From Pseudobythopirellula maris (GTDB lineage Bacteria > Planctomycetota > Planctomycetia > Pirellulales > Lacipirellulaceae): a DNA stretch of 64,000 nt. This document shows, piece after piece, positions 26,979 to 36,772 of the stretch. Made by a program: the position numbers and the translations under genes. Numbering within the stretch: position 1 is the first letter of the stretch; the number at the start of each line of letters is the position of its first letter. The notes beneath the pieces were generated by a model. It was not told the origin of the DNA. It saw only the letters and a list, made by a program, of their open reading frames with translations, and did no database searches. The stretch covers positions 620,001-684,000 of the forward strand of contig NZ_SJPQ01000001.1 of the NCBI RefSeq assembly GCF_007859945.1, given 5' to 3'.

Positions 26979-27498
26979 GTTGGTTCCTACCGCGTCCGTG
27001 TGGGAAGAGAGACTAGCAGAAGAGAGCCGCCTTACGACGCCGTCGTTCGATCACCAATCGAACTCTGGCTTATTAGGGCTAGCTGCGGCCGACTTGTCCG
27101 CAACAGCAATATCGCTCCCGAAGGTGTTCGGAATCTAGATCGATTTGTGCGAAACAGTGCGAGAATATGCCGCAACTTTTGACCGGCATACCACGTGCCA
27201 ACGGCGGCTCTGACGGCACACGTAGCGAGCCGCGCCCCTGCACGCCGTTGAGAAACTTACGCAAGCCCGAAAAACCCATCGAGGCGCCATCGCGTACGTA
27301 GTCAATTGGGTTCCTACGCCACGACATCGAGAGTGGTTCGTCGACCACTCGAGAAGATTCTGGACCAACGAGCTGGCAGCAATGCGCGCCACTTGGTCAG
27401 CTAGCAGTCGCTGCACGGTTCCCTTATTTTGGATTCACCCGTCTTTAAAAAGTCAGCTAGCTTGCCAGCTTTTCTTACCCGCCACATCGAGCCCTGCC
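26979..27498. other. Intergenic region before the YhdH-type gene
   Basis: A GC-moderate region of about 520 nt with no credible ORF. It contains a 10-bp direct repeat GTCAGCTAGC (27396 and 27452) in front of the next gene. No promoter is clear. Confidence 0.5.
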
Positions 27499-28509
27499 GT
27501 GACGACCACCCCACGCTTCCCCGCTTTCCTAGTCCGCGACACACCCGAAGGAGCCGCCGGTTCGGTCGAGTGGCTCGGGCGTGACGACCTGCCCGCCGGC
27601 GAGGTGCTGATCGAGGTCGGCTACTCCTCGCTCAACTACAAAGACGCGCTGGCCAGCCGTGGCAACAAGGGCGTTGCTCCGAGCCTGCCCCACGTGCCGG
27701 GGATCGACTGTGCGGGCGTTGTCGTCGAGAGTTCGTCGGACACAGTATCGGCGGGCGACGAAGTGCTGGTCACCGGCTACGACCTGGGCGGCGCGTCGTG
27801 GGGCGGTTGGTCGGGCCTGGTGCGTGTGCCTGCCGAGTGGGTCGTTCCGATGCCCGCCGGGCTCGATGCGCGCGCCGCGATGATCTACGGCACGGCCGGC
27901 TTTACCGCCGCGCAGTGCGTGACGGCGGTCAGCGATCGGGTGGCGCCCGAGGCGGGCGACGTGGTCGTGACCGGCGCCACGGGGGGAGTGGGCGTGCTGG
28001 CCGTGGCGATCTTGTCAAAGATCGGCTACCGCGTCACGGCGGTGACCGGCAAGTCGGAACAAGAAGCCATGCTGCGCGAGCTGGGGGCTAGTGCGGTCGT
28101 GGGGCGTGAGGCGGTGGTCGACGAGAGCGGCCGGCCGATGCTCAAAGAAAAATGGTCGGCGGCGGTCGACACGGTCGGCGGCGCCACCCTCGCCACGCTG
28201 CTGCGCAGCACGGCGCACCGCGGCGTTGTGGCGGCCTGCGGACTGGTCGGCGGGGCCGAGTTGCCGCTGACCGTTTACCCTTTCATCCTGCGCGGGGTCA
28301 CGCTTGCCGGCATCGATTCGGCCAAATGCCCCCGCGAGCCGCGGCTGGAAATGTGGCGCCGGCTGGCGGGCGACTGGCGGGTCGAACTACCCGCGAAGAT
28401 GATCACCGAGATCACCCTCGACGGCGTGGCGGGGCGTGTGGAGGAGATCCTCTCCGGCCAAGTCGCGGGGCGGACGCTCGTTCTGCCGACTCGGTCTAGC
28501 GCGGCGTGA
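27499..28509 (+). CDS. Zinc-independent MDR oxidoreductase, YhdH/AcuI type
   Basis: A 336-residue medium-chain reductase. The start GTG at 27499 gives the family N-terminus (VTTTPRFPAFLVRDT). It has YSSLNYKDALA, the NADP-binding VVTGATGGVGVLAVAILSKIG, and KEKWSAAVDTVGG; the zinc-binding residues of alcohol dehydrogenases are absent. YhdH/AcuI homologues reduce acryloyl-CoA to propionyl-CoA with NADPH and protect against acrylate. The neighbouring acs gene gives a plausible acyl-CoA context. No Shine-Dalgarno is obvious. It could equally be another quinone-type reductase of the family. Confidence 0.87.
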   Translation: MTTTPRFPAFLVRDTPEGAAGSVEWLGRDDLPAGEVLIEVGYSSLNYKDALASRGNKGVAPSLPHVPGIDCAGVVVESSSDTVSAGDEVLVTGYDLGGASWGGWSGLVRVPAEWVVPMPAGLDARAAMIYGTAGFTAAQCVTAVSDRVAPEAGDVVVTGATGGVGVLAVAILSKIGYRVTAVTGKSEQEAMLRELGASAVVGREAVVDESGRPMLKEKWSAAVDTVGGATLATLLRSTAHRGVVAACGLVGGAELPLTVYPFILRGVTLAGIDSAKCPREPRLEMWRRLAGDWRVELPAKMITEITLDGVAGRVEEILSGQVAGRTLVLPTRSSAA

Positions 28510-28594
28510 AACCGCTATGCCGGCAGACCGTGCGGCGTGGGTTGACTCTTCCGCGCGGCTCCTCGCAGCGCTTACTTTCGCGGTTCTGCTGAAC

Positions 28595-28600
28595 TAGAAT
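28595..28600 (+). promoter_or_regulatory. -10 box of acs
   Basis: TAGAAT (28595-28600), with TTACTT (28572-28577) 17 nt upstream as a weak -35, about 49 nt before the acs ATG. Confidence 0.45.
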
Positions 28601-28648
28601 CAGGGGCTCTCTCTTCGACAAGCTAGTTCTAGACACCGTGAGGCCGTT

Positions 28649-30625
28649 ATGTCTTCCGCCGAGACTTCCCGTTCGATCGACACCGTGATGCGTGAAGAGC
28701 GACTCTTCCCGCCGCCCGAGGCTTTTTCGCACCGGGCCCACTTCAAGTCGCTCGACGAGTACGAGGTGGTGTGGGAGGCGGCCGCGGCCGACCCGCCGGC
28801 GTTCTGGGAGAAGCTCGCCCGCGAAGAGCTGCACTGGTTCGAGCCGTTCACCGAGACGCTCCGCTGGAACGAGCCGCAGAGCCAGCCCTTTGTGGCCGAG
28901 TGGTTCGTCGGCGGCAAGACGAACGCCTGCTACAACTGCGTCGACAAGCACGTGGCCGAGGGCCGCGGCGACAAGGTGGCCATCCTCTGGGAGGGCGAAC
29001 CGGGCGACTCGCTCTCGCTCACTTACGCCGAGTTGCAGACCGAGGTCTCGAAGTTCGCCAACGCCCTTAAGTCGCTCGGCGTCGTGCCCGGCGATCGCGT
29101 TTCGATCTACATGCCGATGACCCCCGAGCTGGCGATCGCGATGCTCGCATGCGCGCGGATCGGCGCCGTCCACTCGGTGATCTTCGCCGGCTTCAGCGCC
29201 GAGGCGATCGCCGACCGCAACAACGACGCCGGCACGAAGGTGATGCTCACCGCCGACGGCGCTTGGCGCCGCGGCAAGGCGCTCGCGCTTAAGGAGACCG
29301 TCGACGAGGCGTTGGCCAAGTCGGCCACCGTCGAGCACTGCGTGGTGCTCAAGCGGACCGGGCAAGAGGTCCCCTGGACCGAGGGCCGCGACCACTGGTG
29401 GCACGACCTCATGCAGGAAGCGTCGGCCGACTGCCCCGCCACGCCGATGGACAGCGAGGCGCCGCTGTTCATCCTCTACACCTCAGGATCGACCGGCAAA
29501 CCGAAGGGCATCAAGCACACCACGGCAGGCTACAACCTGTACGCCAAGAAGACGTACGAGTGGGTCTTCGACTACCAAGAGGACGACGTCTACTGGTGCA
29601 CCGCGGACTGCGGCTGGATCACGGGGCACAGCTACTTGGTTTACGGACCGATGGCCGCCGGCGCCACCTGCGTGATGTACGAGGGCGCGCCCAACCACCC
29701 GGCCGAAGACCGCTTCTGGGAGATCATCGAGAAGTACAAAGTTTCGGTCTTTTACACCGCGCCCACGGCGATCCGGGCGTTCATCAAGTGGGGCGACGAG
29801 CACGTCGACAAGCACGACCTCAGCTCGTTGCGGCTGCTGGGCAGTGTGGGCGAAGGGATCAACCCCGAGGCGTGGATGTGGTACCACACGAAGATCGGCG
29901 GCGAACGCTGCCCGATCGTCGACACTTGGTGGCAAACCGAGACCGGCGGCATCATGATGTCGCCCCTGCCGGGCGCAATCGCCGCCAAACCGGGCAGCTG
30001 CACCAAGCCGCTACCGGGCGTCATCCCAAAGATTGTCGACGAACAGGGCGCCGAGGTCGGCGCCGACCAGGGCGGCATGCTGACGGTCGCCCACCCCTGG
30101 CCAGGCATGCTGCGTGGCTTGTGGGGTGACGACGATCGCTACAAGGAAGTCTACTGGTCCAAGGTCCCTGGCAAGTACCTGGCGGGCGACAACGCCCGTT
30201 GCGACTCGGACGGTTACTACTGGATCATGGGCCGCATCGACGACGTGCTCAACGTCTCGGGCCACAGGCTCTCGACGATCGAGATCGAGTCGGCGCTCGT
30301 CTCGCACCCGGCTGTGGCCGAGGCGGCGGCCGTCGGCCGGCCCCACGAACTCAAAGGCGAGGCCGTGGCCGTGTTCGTTACGCTCAAGGACGCCGAGCCG
30401 ACCGATGAACTCCGCAAGGAGCTCAAGCTGCACGTCCGCAAGGAGATCGGCGCCCTGGCCCAGCCGGACGATATCCGCTTCACGAACTCGCTGCCGAAGA
30501 CACGCAGCGGCAAGATCATGCGGCGTCTGCTTCGCGACATCGCCGCCGGCAAGGAACTGGTGGGCGACACCTCGACCGTGGAGGACTACGCCGCGCTGGC
30601 GAAGCTGCGCGACGACGAGGAGTGA
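28649..30625 (+). CDS. acs: Acetyl-CoA synthetase
   Basis: Acs activates acetate to acetyl-CoA through acetyl-AMP. The 658-residue protein has the full set of motifs: [15 protein letters not shown] (P-loop-like, A3), [25 protein letters not shown] (A8) and [14 protein letters not shown] with the acetylatable catalytic Lys622. Length and start at ATG 28649 are standard. The N-terminal part ([18 protein letters not shown]) is the usual Acs leader domain. It is probably transcribed from its own promoter. Post-translational control by acetylation of Lys622 is known for the family; no acetyltransferase adjoins it here. Confidence 0.96.
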   Translation: MSSAETSRSIDTVMREERLFPPPEAFSHRAHFKSLDEYEVVWEAAAADPPAFWEKLAREELHWFEPFTETLRWNEPQSQPFVAEWFVGGKTNACYNCVDKHVAEGRGDKVAILWEGEPGDSLSLTYAELQTEVSKFANALKSLGVVPGDRVSIYMPMTPELAIAMLACARIGAVHSVIFAGFSAEAIADRNNDAGTKVMLTADGAWRRGKALALKETVDEALAKSATVEHCVVLKRTGQEVPWTEGRDHWWHDLMQEASADCPATPMDSEAPLFILYTSGSTGKPKGIKHTTAGYNLYAKKTYEWVFDYQEDDVYWCTADCGWITGHSYLVYGPMAAGATCVMYEGAPNHPAEDRFWEIIEKYKVSVFYTAPTAIRAFIKWGDEHVDKHDLSSLRLLGSVGEGINPEAWMWYHTKIGGERCPIVDTWWQTETGGIMMSPLPGAIAAKPGSCTKPLPGVIPKIVDEQGAEVGADQGGMLTVAHPWPGMLRGLWGDDDRYKEVYWSKVPGKYLAGDNARCDSDGYYWIMGRIDDVLNVSGHRLSTIEIESALVSHPAVAEAAAVGRPHELKGEAVAVFVTLKDAEPTDELRKELKLHVRKEIGALAQPDDIRFTNSLPKTRSGKIMRRLLRDIAAGKELVGDTSTVEDYAALAKLRDDEE

Positions 30626-30875
30626 GAGCCTCACTCAAAGCCACAAAGGCGTTAAGGGAGTCTATCGCCCGGAAAGATGGTGTTTGCGGCCGCAACCAAG
30701 CTTACTGAGGCTTCCACTACAGCAGGCGTGGTTTCGCATCAGCGCGAGGTAATCCTCTCGGTTTCATACCCAAGCGCTAGCAGTGAGGCGCCGAGCCCCC
30801 CATAATCGGGGAGCCCATTAACGGGAAGACAGCGAAGTGGCTTACCATCCGATTCCTTAGGCGGAGACAAGTTCG

Positions 30876-31181
30876 ATGGAAGCTCTGATACCAATCCTCA
30901 TCCAGTTGATCGGCGGCGCGGCGGGAGGCAACGTGGTCGGCGCGCTGCTCAAAAAATTGCCGATCGGCAAGATCCTCGCCACCGTGCTCGGGGCTGTCGG
31001 CGGAGTCGGCGCTGGGCAACTTGCTGACCTGCTTCCCATGCTGCAGCAAGTGCTTGGCGAGGGTGGCGGCGGCCTTTTGGGCGACGCCGGCGCCGGAGCC
31101 GGCGGCGGGGCGATCCTCACGCTCATCGTCGGCCTGATCAAGAAGGCGATGGCCGGCGGCGCACCGTCGGGCGACGCCTGA
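30876..31181 (+). CDS. Small Gly/Ala-rich hydrophobic protein
   Basis: A 101-residue protein, mostly hydrophobic and Gly-rich (LIQLIGGAAGGNVVGALLKK, VLGAVGGVGAGQLADLLP, ILTLIVGLIKKAM), with perhaps three membrane-inserting helices of the glycine-zipper type. It resembles a family of short conserved proteins found across planctomycetes and other bacteria, of unknown function. The ATG at 30876 is preceded by GGCGGAG 12 nt upstream. A strong terminator follows at 31212. The gene is monocistronic. Confidence 0.75.
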   Translation: MEALIPILIQLIGGAAGGNVVGALLKKLPIGKILATVLGAVGGVGAGQLADLLPMLQQVLGEGGGGLLGDAGAGAGGGAILTLIVGLIKKAMAGGAPSGDA

Positions 31182-31211
31182 GTCGCAACGCCAAAAACAA
31201 CCAACGAATAG

Positions 31212-31241
31212 CCCCGGCCAAGCTTGGTCGGGGTTTTTTTT
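31212..31241 (+). terminator. Rho-independent terminator
   Basis: CCCCGGCCA (31212-31220) pairs with TGGTCGGGG (31225-31233, one G-T pair), followed by eight T (31234-31241), 31 nt after the small hydrophobic protein gene. Confidence 0.93.
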
Positions 31242-31257
31242 CGCGATATTCGCGATA

Positions 31258-31363
31258 GAAGAATGGAACGCGGATAAACACAGATTGGGAGGATGAACGC
31301 GGATGGAAATCAGATCAGCGTTCGTCCGCTTGATCCGCGCCAATCCGCGTCCCATTCTTCTTC
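31258..31363. repeat. Nested intergenic inverted repeat R4
   Basis: Arms GAAGAATGGAACGCGGAT (31258) and ATCCGCGTCCCATTCTTC (31343-31360), with inner arms of GCGGATGGAAATC type. The arm sequence is related to the inner arms of R3. It ends at the stop codon of the next minus-strand gene (31364). Confidence 0.85.
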
Positions 31364-32902
31364 TCAGATCAGCGTGAAGCCCAAGTGATCCAGCCAGTTG
31401 TAGATCCACGGCTGGGTCCAGGGGTTCCATGTCGGGTAGCTCGCCGAGAGGGCGGAGAACGCCAAGAGCACGCCGCATAACGCGGCGCCGCCGCGGCTGC
31501 GAAGCAGGCGATCGGCCGCCGGCATGAGCAGCACGCACCACAGCGGGACGAACCAGAACATCCACCTCAGGCCGTTGGTCATGCCGCCGTAGTTGCGGTC
31601 GCCCTGCGGCCTAAAGCCGATGTAGAACGTCAGGCAGACGGCCGACAAGCCGAGCACGCCGAGCGCCAGCTCGCGCCGCGCCCGGTCGCCCCGCAGCAGC
31701 CAAGCGAGCCCGCCCGCCGCGCTCAGCAGCCACACCGGGGTGAGCGAGAACACGCCGTGGTGGCCGACCAGCGTGTGCAAGGCGTAGGTCGCCTTGGACG
31801 GCTCGCCGCGGTCGATGCTGCTGGGGCGGCGCCAGTAGCTGTCGCGCTCGCGGCCGTTCACCGTGTACGAGTAGTCGTACCAGTTGTCGGCGAGGTCGGT
31901 CTCGCTGCGGTGGGCGTACGGCGGCTTCCACGAGGCGTGGGCCCAGTAGGTCGTGCCGAAGAACGCCGCCGCCACGAGCGCCGCGGCCGGCAGGAACAAC
32001 GCCAGCGCGCCGCGGGTGTGGCGCAGCAGCAGCTCGCCTCCCAAGAGGACGAAGAACGCCAGCGCCGGCAGCTCGTTCACCACGGTGAACGCGGCCGCCA
32101 GGCCGGCGACGACGAAGTCGATCGCTCGGGCGCTGTCGGGCGAGAAACGGATCCGCGACCACGCCACCAGGGCGACGGCCGCCGAGGCGGCGGCGATCAG
32201 GTGGTTGTTGAGCACCGGCGTGAAGGCCGAGAGCTGCGTGCCGAGCGCCGCGACGGCGACGGCGAAGATGCGGCCGGCGTCGGTCGCCCCCCACCGCTCG
32301 GCGAGATGGGCGACGCTCGCAAGCAGCACCAGCAGCGAGCCGCCACTGACGAGCAGCATCAAGATGCGTCCCACCACGTAGGGGTGCGTGCCGAGCGTCA
32401 TGCCGGTGGTCTGGATGATCAACCAATACGGCGCCGCGATCAGGACCATCAGCAGCGGCGGCTTGCTGCTGTACTGGTGCAGTTCGCCGTCGCGGCCGCG
32501 GTGCTGCACCATGTCGATCGTGTCCCACGTCGGTTCGCCGAGGTAGCGTTCGATCTCGTGGTCGCCCTCTTCGGCGATGGCGCGGATCGCCATCCAGCGG
32601 CTGCGGTCGTTCGCGCTGAGAAACGGCCGCTGCAAACGCATCGCGTGCCGGAGGTCGTCGCTGCGCTCGGCGAGCTGGCGCTCGAACTCCTCGCCTTTGA
32701 CGCCTTGCGCGGTGAGTTCGGCGCGGGCCTTGTCGATGGCGGCGGCGACGCGGCGTTGCTCGAGCTTCTGCACGTTCACGGCGTTGACGGCAAGGATCTT
32801 GCCCGCCGCCTGCCCCAAGGCCAGTGCGATCAGCACCGTGTAGACCACCCAGCGCAGCGGCCGGTTGGGGTCGCTAGCGGGGTCAGGCGTGGGAGAACTC
32901 AT
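31364..32902 (-). CDS. Multi-pass membrane protein, probable GT-C-type glycosyltransferase
   Basis: A 512-residue protein with a first membrane span near residue 20-40, a long polar loop (residues about 45-140, including a coiled coil of EQRRVAAAIDKARAEL) and about nine further spans. The overall layout, with acidic and aromatic residues after span 1 (ERYLGEPTWDTIDMVQ) and the cluster of spans, fits GT39/ArnT-like lipid-sugar transferases, but the DxD catalytic motif is not certain. Its stop and start are tightly packed with the GT2 gene (ATGA overlap at 32899), so both probably make one lipid-linked glycan. Confidence 0.65.
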   Translation of the reverse strand: MSSPTPDPASDPNRPLRWVVYTVLIALALGQAAGKILAVNAVNVQKLEQRRVAAAIDKARAELTAQGVKGEEFERQLAERSDDLRHAMRLQRPFLSANDRSRWMAIRAIAEEGDHEIERYLGEPTWDTIDMVQHRGRDGELHQYSSKPPLLMVLIAAPYWLIIQTTGMTLGTHPYVVGRILMLLVSGGSLLVLLASVAHLAERWGATDAGRIFAVAVAALGTQLSAFTPVLNNHLIAAASAAVALVAWSRIRFSPDSARAIDFVVAGLAAAFTVVNELPALAFFVLLGGELLLRHTRGALALFLPAAALVAAAFFGTTYWAHASWKPPYAHRSETDLADNWYDYSYTVNGRERDSYWRRPSSIDRGEPSKATYALHTLVGHHGVFSLTPVWLLSAAGGLAWLLRGDRARRELALGVLGLSAVCLTFYIGFRPQGDRNYGGMTNGLRWMFWFVPLWCVLLMPAADRLLRSRGGAALCGVLLAFSALSASYPTWNPWTQPWIYNWLDHLGFTLI

Positions 32903-33939
32903 GACGCCTCGGCTCGTTGGTCGCTGTGCGTGTCAGTTGCGGGCCGCTCCGCAGGGGCCTGCTCGCTGCCGTCGACGTGCTCGGCGATGGAGTAAGCCTC
33001 GCCCTCACGGTGGAGCATCGACGCAACGAGCTCGGCGATCAGCCCCATCGAGAGGAACTGCGACCCGACGACGCACAGCGCGATCGAGTAGAACATCGCC
33101 GCGGTCTCGTGCAGGTGGATCGGCTCCATGCCGGGCAAGGCTCGTGACACGCCCCAGCGGACCGCCAAGTACGAGAGCCCGGCCGCCCCGGCCAAGAACG
33201 ACGCCAAACCGACGCCCCCCAGCAGGTGCTGCGGCCGGTCGCCGAAGCGGGTCAGGAACTTCACCGTCAGCAGGTCGAGGAACCCCTTGAAGATCCGCGA
33301 CGCGCCGTACTTCGACTCGCCGTGTTTGCGCGGGCGGTGGTGGACAGCGACCTCGCCCACGCGGAAGCCGCGCGAGGCGGCCAGCACCGGGATGAACCGG
33401 TGCAGCTCGCCGTAGAGGCTCACCTCGTCGAGCACCTCGCGGCGGTACGCCTTCAGGCCGCAGTTGTGATCGTTCAGCCGCACGCGCGTGAGCCCGCTGA
33501 CCAAGCGGTTGAACGCCAACGACGGCCAACGCTTGTGCCACGGGTCTTGGCGGTCGACCTTCCAGCCGCTCACCACGTCGAGCTCCTTGCCTGCGCCTTC
33601 GCCGTCGAGGGCGGCGAGCAGCTTGGGGATCTCGCCCGGGTTGTCCTGCAGGTCGGCGTCCATCGTCACGATGACGGCGTGCTCCGCTTGGCCAAAGCCA
33701 GCGCTGAGCGCCGCGGCCTTGCCAAAGTTGCGCCGAAAGCGGACCCCTTCGAGCAACGGGTCTTGGGCGGCTAGCCCCTGGATCGTACGCCACGAGCCGT
33801 CGGTCGAGCCGTCGTCGACCAGCACGATTTGCATCGCGTAGTCGTTCGCCGCCGCCGTGGCGCGCAGCTCGGCGACAAGCTCGGCGAGACTCGCCGACTC
33901 GTTGAGCACGGGCACGACAACGGTTAGGGGACGGGGCAT
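32899..33939 (-). CDS. GT2 family glycosyltransferase, polyprenyl-phosphate sugar type
   Basis: A 346-residue dolichyl/undecaprenyl-phosphate sugar synthase-like enzyme. ATG 33939 (MPRPLTVVVPVLNESAS) is the family start; the further upstream in-frame ATG comes from the flanking repeat R5. The metal-binding motif VTMDADLQDNP is clear, with the acceptor motif HFGK-like RNFGKAAALSAGF and the AYRREVLDEV region. Two membrane spans near the C-terminus (FLAGAAGLSYLAV, IALCVVGSQFLSMGLI) are those of GtrB/ArnC-type enzymes. It would load a sugar onto a polyprenyl phosphate, which the GT-C protein could then use. The two genes overlap by 4 nt. Confidence 0.9.
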   Translation of the reverse strand: MPRPLTVVVPVLNESASLAELVAELRATAAANDYAMQIVLVDDGSTDGSWRTIQGLAAQDPLLEGVRFRRNFGKAAALSAGFGQAEHAVIVTMDADLQDNPGEIPKLLAALDGEGAGKELDVVSGWKVDRQDPWHKRWPSLAFNRLVSGLTRVRLNDHNCGLKAYRREVLDEVSLYGELHRFIPVLAASRGFRVGEVAVHHRPRKHGESKYGASRIFKGFLDLLTVKFLTRFGDRPQHLLGGVGLASFLAGAAGLSYLAVRWGVSRALPGMEPIHLHETAAMFYSIALCVVGSQFLSMGLIAELVASMLHREGEAYSIAEHVDGSEQAPAERPATDTHSDQRAEAS

Positions 33940-33961
33940 GGAGGGCAAAGCCGGAAGGGTT

Positions 33962-34045
33962 GAATGACGAAATCCGAATGACAAATGACGAAAGCGATTG
34001 GCGAGCCCGGCAGGTTCGTCATTCGGCATGCGTGCTTCGTCATTC
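33962..34045. repeat. Nested intergenic inverted repeat R5
   Basis: Arms GAATGACGAAATCCGAATGA (33962) and TTCGTCATTCGGC / CTTCGTCATTC (ending 34045), built from GAATGACGAA units. Its right end contributes the final Glu codon and stop of the minus-strand flippase-like gene. Confidence 0.83.
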
Positions 34046-35074
34046 CCTTGACGGGGTGTTCCTGGCGTCCGCCTCGGCTGTTCCTTTCCGACGCGACACC
34101 CCATATAGGATAGCACAGAGGCCCGCTTCCGAGAGAACCCAGATCAGCCGCAACGCGACTGCAGCCGACAGCGCGCCCCCCTCCCCCACCACCGGGGCGA
34201 GCAGCGTGAGGATGAGCCCCTCGCGCACCATCACACCGGCCGGCAGCAGCGACAGGAATCCCGCCACGACCGGCAGCGTGACCGAGAGCAGGCAGGCCCG
34301 TGCGGTCGCCAGGTCGAGGGCAGGCTCGGCGCCGACCGCCGCGAGGGTGAGCCACAAGCTCGTCGCCATGCCGCCCCAGGCGACGAGCGACGAGCACCAC
34401 CCCTTGATCGAGAGACCGAGGTTCAGCCCCACCAGCGCGGCGGCGTCGCCTTGACGCCGGTTGAGCGTCAGGCGCGGGATGAGCCACCGAGCCACCGGCG
34501 GCAACGTTGGTGTAAGGCAAGCGAGCCCAAGGGCCGCGGCCAAGCTCTCGAGCCAGCGTGGGTGCTCGCCCGGGCCGAGGGCCAGCAGCAGCGCGGCGAT
34601 CAGCCCGCCGACGGCCATGTACGTGAGGGTCTCGAAGAACACGCTCGCCGCGACCTGGCCAAGCTGGCCGCCCGAACCGCGCATCCGCTCGGTGCGGATC
34701 ACGACCACGGCCGCCTTGCCTGGCACGTACTTGCCGAGCTGGCTCAGGTAGAACGCTAGGTGCGACGGCCCCGCGGGCGCCGGCTGGCCGAGCGCCAAGA
34801 GCGTCTGCCGCCAGAACCAGACCATCGGCAGGTACGAGGTCAGGAACATGAGTCCCGCCGCCACGCCGTAGAGCGGCCGCACGCGCACCTCTTGCTCGGT
34901 CAGCTGCCGCCAAGCGTCGCGCGCCGTGCCCCCCACGAACCACACGACCAGCAACACCACCGCCAGTTTGAGCAGAGCGACGGCAACGCGTTTCAGGCGA
35001 GGTGGGGGTTCGTTGGCCAAGGATGCGAGCGGAGTTGCGAAGTCAGAAAGGGAACGATCGTAAACGGGCGCCAC
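34040..35074 (-). CDS. LPG_synthase_TM (UPF0104)-type membrane protein
   Basis: A 344-residue membrane protein with about eight spans. The motif LSQLGKYVPGKAAVVVIRTERM (residues about 110-130) and GFLSLLPAGVMVREG (residues about 285) are signatures of the lysyl-phosphatidylglycerol synthetase/flippase membrane family. Members flip lipids or carry lipid-modification domains; this one lacks the C-terminal synthetase domain, so a flippase-like role fits. It is upstream on the same strand as the GT2/GT-C pair and is probably part of the same glycan pathway. Its last codon and stop are supplied by repeat R5. Confidence 0.85.
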   Translation of the reverse strand: MAPVYDRSLSDFATPLASLANEPPPRLKRVAVALLKLAVVLLVVWFVGGTARDAWRQLTEQEVRVRPLYGVAAGLMFLTSYLPMVWFWRQTLLALGQPAPAGPSHLAFYLSQLGKYVPGKAAVVVIRTERMRGSGGQLGQVAASVFFETLTYMAVGGLIAALLLALGPGEHPRWLESLAAALGLACLTPTLPPVARWLIPRLTLNRRQGDAAALVGLNLGLSIKGWCSSLVAWGGMATSLWLTLAAVGAEPALDLATARACLLSVTLPVVAGFLSLLPAGVMVREGLILTLLAPVVGEGGALSAAVALRLIWVLSEAGLCAILYGVSRRKGTAEADARNTPSRE

Positions 35075-35195
35075 GCAAGCCGCGATGCCCCCCAGGTGAA
35101 AGCTTTGTTAGAATCTTCGGCTCTTGGCGTCTATCCGACTAGCGCTCGGCCTCGGCGCCGCGAGTCGAGCCGCACCACAACACCCGATTGCAGCG

Positions 35196-36638
35196 ATGTC
35201 TCAGCCGAAGAAAAAAAACGCCGAAAAGCCCGCCGCTAAGCAGCTCGACGAGGCGAAAAAAGAAGCCGCCGAACAAGCCGCTGCGGGCGATAACCCCGCA
35301 CCGCACCTGCTCAAACCGGGGGTCAAGGCCGAGACCGACGAAGAACTTGGGTCGGTCCGCCTGGGGGGACTCAAGGGGCTGCCGCGGGTCGTGTCGCTGC
35401 TCGTTCTGGTGGCCGTGGTGCTGCTGATCGGCATGATGTTCTTCCGCGTGATGGCCGGCTTCCTGGTGCCGCTGTTCCTTGCGGCGGTGCTGGTCGTGGT
35501 GTTCCAGCCGCTGCACGACTGGGTGAAAGGTCACCTGCCCAACCGGCCCCGCCTGTCGGCCCTCGCCACCACGCTGCTGATCACACTGATCGTGATCGGC
35601 CCGTCCGTCTGGCTCGGCTGGAACGCCTACCGCGAGACAGAAACCGTTGTCAGCTCATTGCTCGACGAAGATTCACGTCGCCAGTTGGCCGAAAAACTAG
35701 GCGGCGAGGCGCAGCGCGCCATCGGCTGGTACCAAGAGAACGTCGACGCCAGCTTCAACTACAAGGAGACCATCGGCGAGTACACGGGCGAGGCCGCCAG
35801 CTGGGTCGGCGCCCTCGGCTTGCTAGGGGTGCAGACGATCTTTGCGGTCGTTGTCGGCACGGTCGTGATGATCATCGGGCTCTACTACTTCTTCGCCGAC
35901 GGCCCGAAGATGCTCACCACATTGATGCGGCTCTCGCCGCTCGACGACGACTACGAGAAGGAGCTGTTCGACCGCTTCGTCCAGGTCAGCCGGGCGGTGG
36001 TCGTCGCCACGCTGCTCTCGGCCGTGGTGCAGGGATTGCTAGCGGGGCCGGGCTACTACTTCGCCTTCCGCGCCAGCGAGGGCCCCGCGCCGGCAGAAGC
36101 GGCTGCCGAAGCGCCGACGGAGGACCCCGACTCCAGCCGCCAGCAATCACTACCGCGGCTCAACGCCGCCGCGGGAAATGTTGCCCCAAGCGACGGCGCC
36201 GCCGACGGCGGGGCCGCGAGCGATGGAGACTTGGAACTGGAATACGAGACCCCCATCTTCCTGCTGACTGTGCTGACCATCGTGCTGGCGGTGGTGCCGT
36301 TCCTCGGCGCCGCGTCGGTCTGGGTCCCCGTTTCGCTCTGGATCTTCTTTGTCCAGCCCAACGGCTTCTGGCCGGGCATCGTGCTGGCGATTTACGGCTT
36401 CGCCATCGTCTCGACCAGTGACAACCTGATCAAGCCGATCGTGCTCCACGGCCAATCGAACCTGCACCCGCTGCTAGCCTTGCTGAGCGTGCTGGGGGGG
36501 ATCCAAGTCCTGGGGCCGATCGGCATCCTCGTCGGCCCGATGCTCGTAGCGTTCTTGCAGGCGCTGCTCGAGATGCTCCGCCGCGAGATGGAGGGCATGC
36601 ACGCCGAAGAGTCGACCGCTGCCGGAAACGCCGTGTGA
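35196..36638 (+). CDS. AI-2E family transporter (PerM/TqsA-type)
   Basis: A 480-residue membrane protein starting at ATG 35196 (an earlier in-frame ATG is outside the family pattern). After a Lys-rich N-terminus it has the paired spans (LLVLVAVVLLIGMMFFRVMAG), the AVLVVVFQPLHDWV motif and ALATTLLITLIVIGPSVWLGW that characterise the AI-2E family, with the C-terminal signature NLIKPIVLHGQSNLHPLLALLSVLGG. An unusual hydrophilic insert (residues about 290-345, Ala/Glu/Asp-rich) interrupts the spans. The family exports small signals or is involved in Na+/H+ exchange; the substrate here is unknown. Confidence 0.9.
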   Translation: MSQPKKKNAEKPAAKQLDEAKKEAAEQAAAGDNPAPHLLKPGVKAETDEELGSVRLGGLKGLPRVVSLLVLVAVVLLIGMMFFRVMAGFLVPLFLAAVLVVVFQPLHDWVKGHLPNRPRLSALATTLLITLIVIGPSVWLGWNAYRETETVVSSLLDEDSRRQLAEKLGGEAQRAIGWYQENVDASFNYKETIGEYTGEAASWVGALGLLGVQTIFAVVVGTVVMIIGLYYFFADGPKMLTTLMRLSPLDDDYEKELFDRFVQVSRAVVVATLLSAVVQGLLAGPGYYFAFRASEGPAPAEAAAEAPTEDPDSSRQQSLPRLNAAAGNVAPSDGAADGGAASDGDLELEYETPIFLLTVLTIVLAVVPFLGAASVWVPVSLWIFFVQPNGFWPGIVLAIYGFAIVSTSDNLIKPIVLHGQSNLHPLLALLSVLGGIQVLGPIGILVGPMLVAFLQALLEMLRREMEGMHAEESTAAGNAV

Positions 36639-36772
36639 CGCGGAAAGTCGACGCAGACGGCGGGACTCGCCTAGGTTGCTATCGCCCGTTCGGCTAGAAT
36701 TCAACGCCGAAGACGCCGGGCGCCCGCACATGGCGCGCCCTTTGGGATGCAAACGCCAGGAGCCCCCCCGCA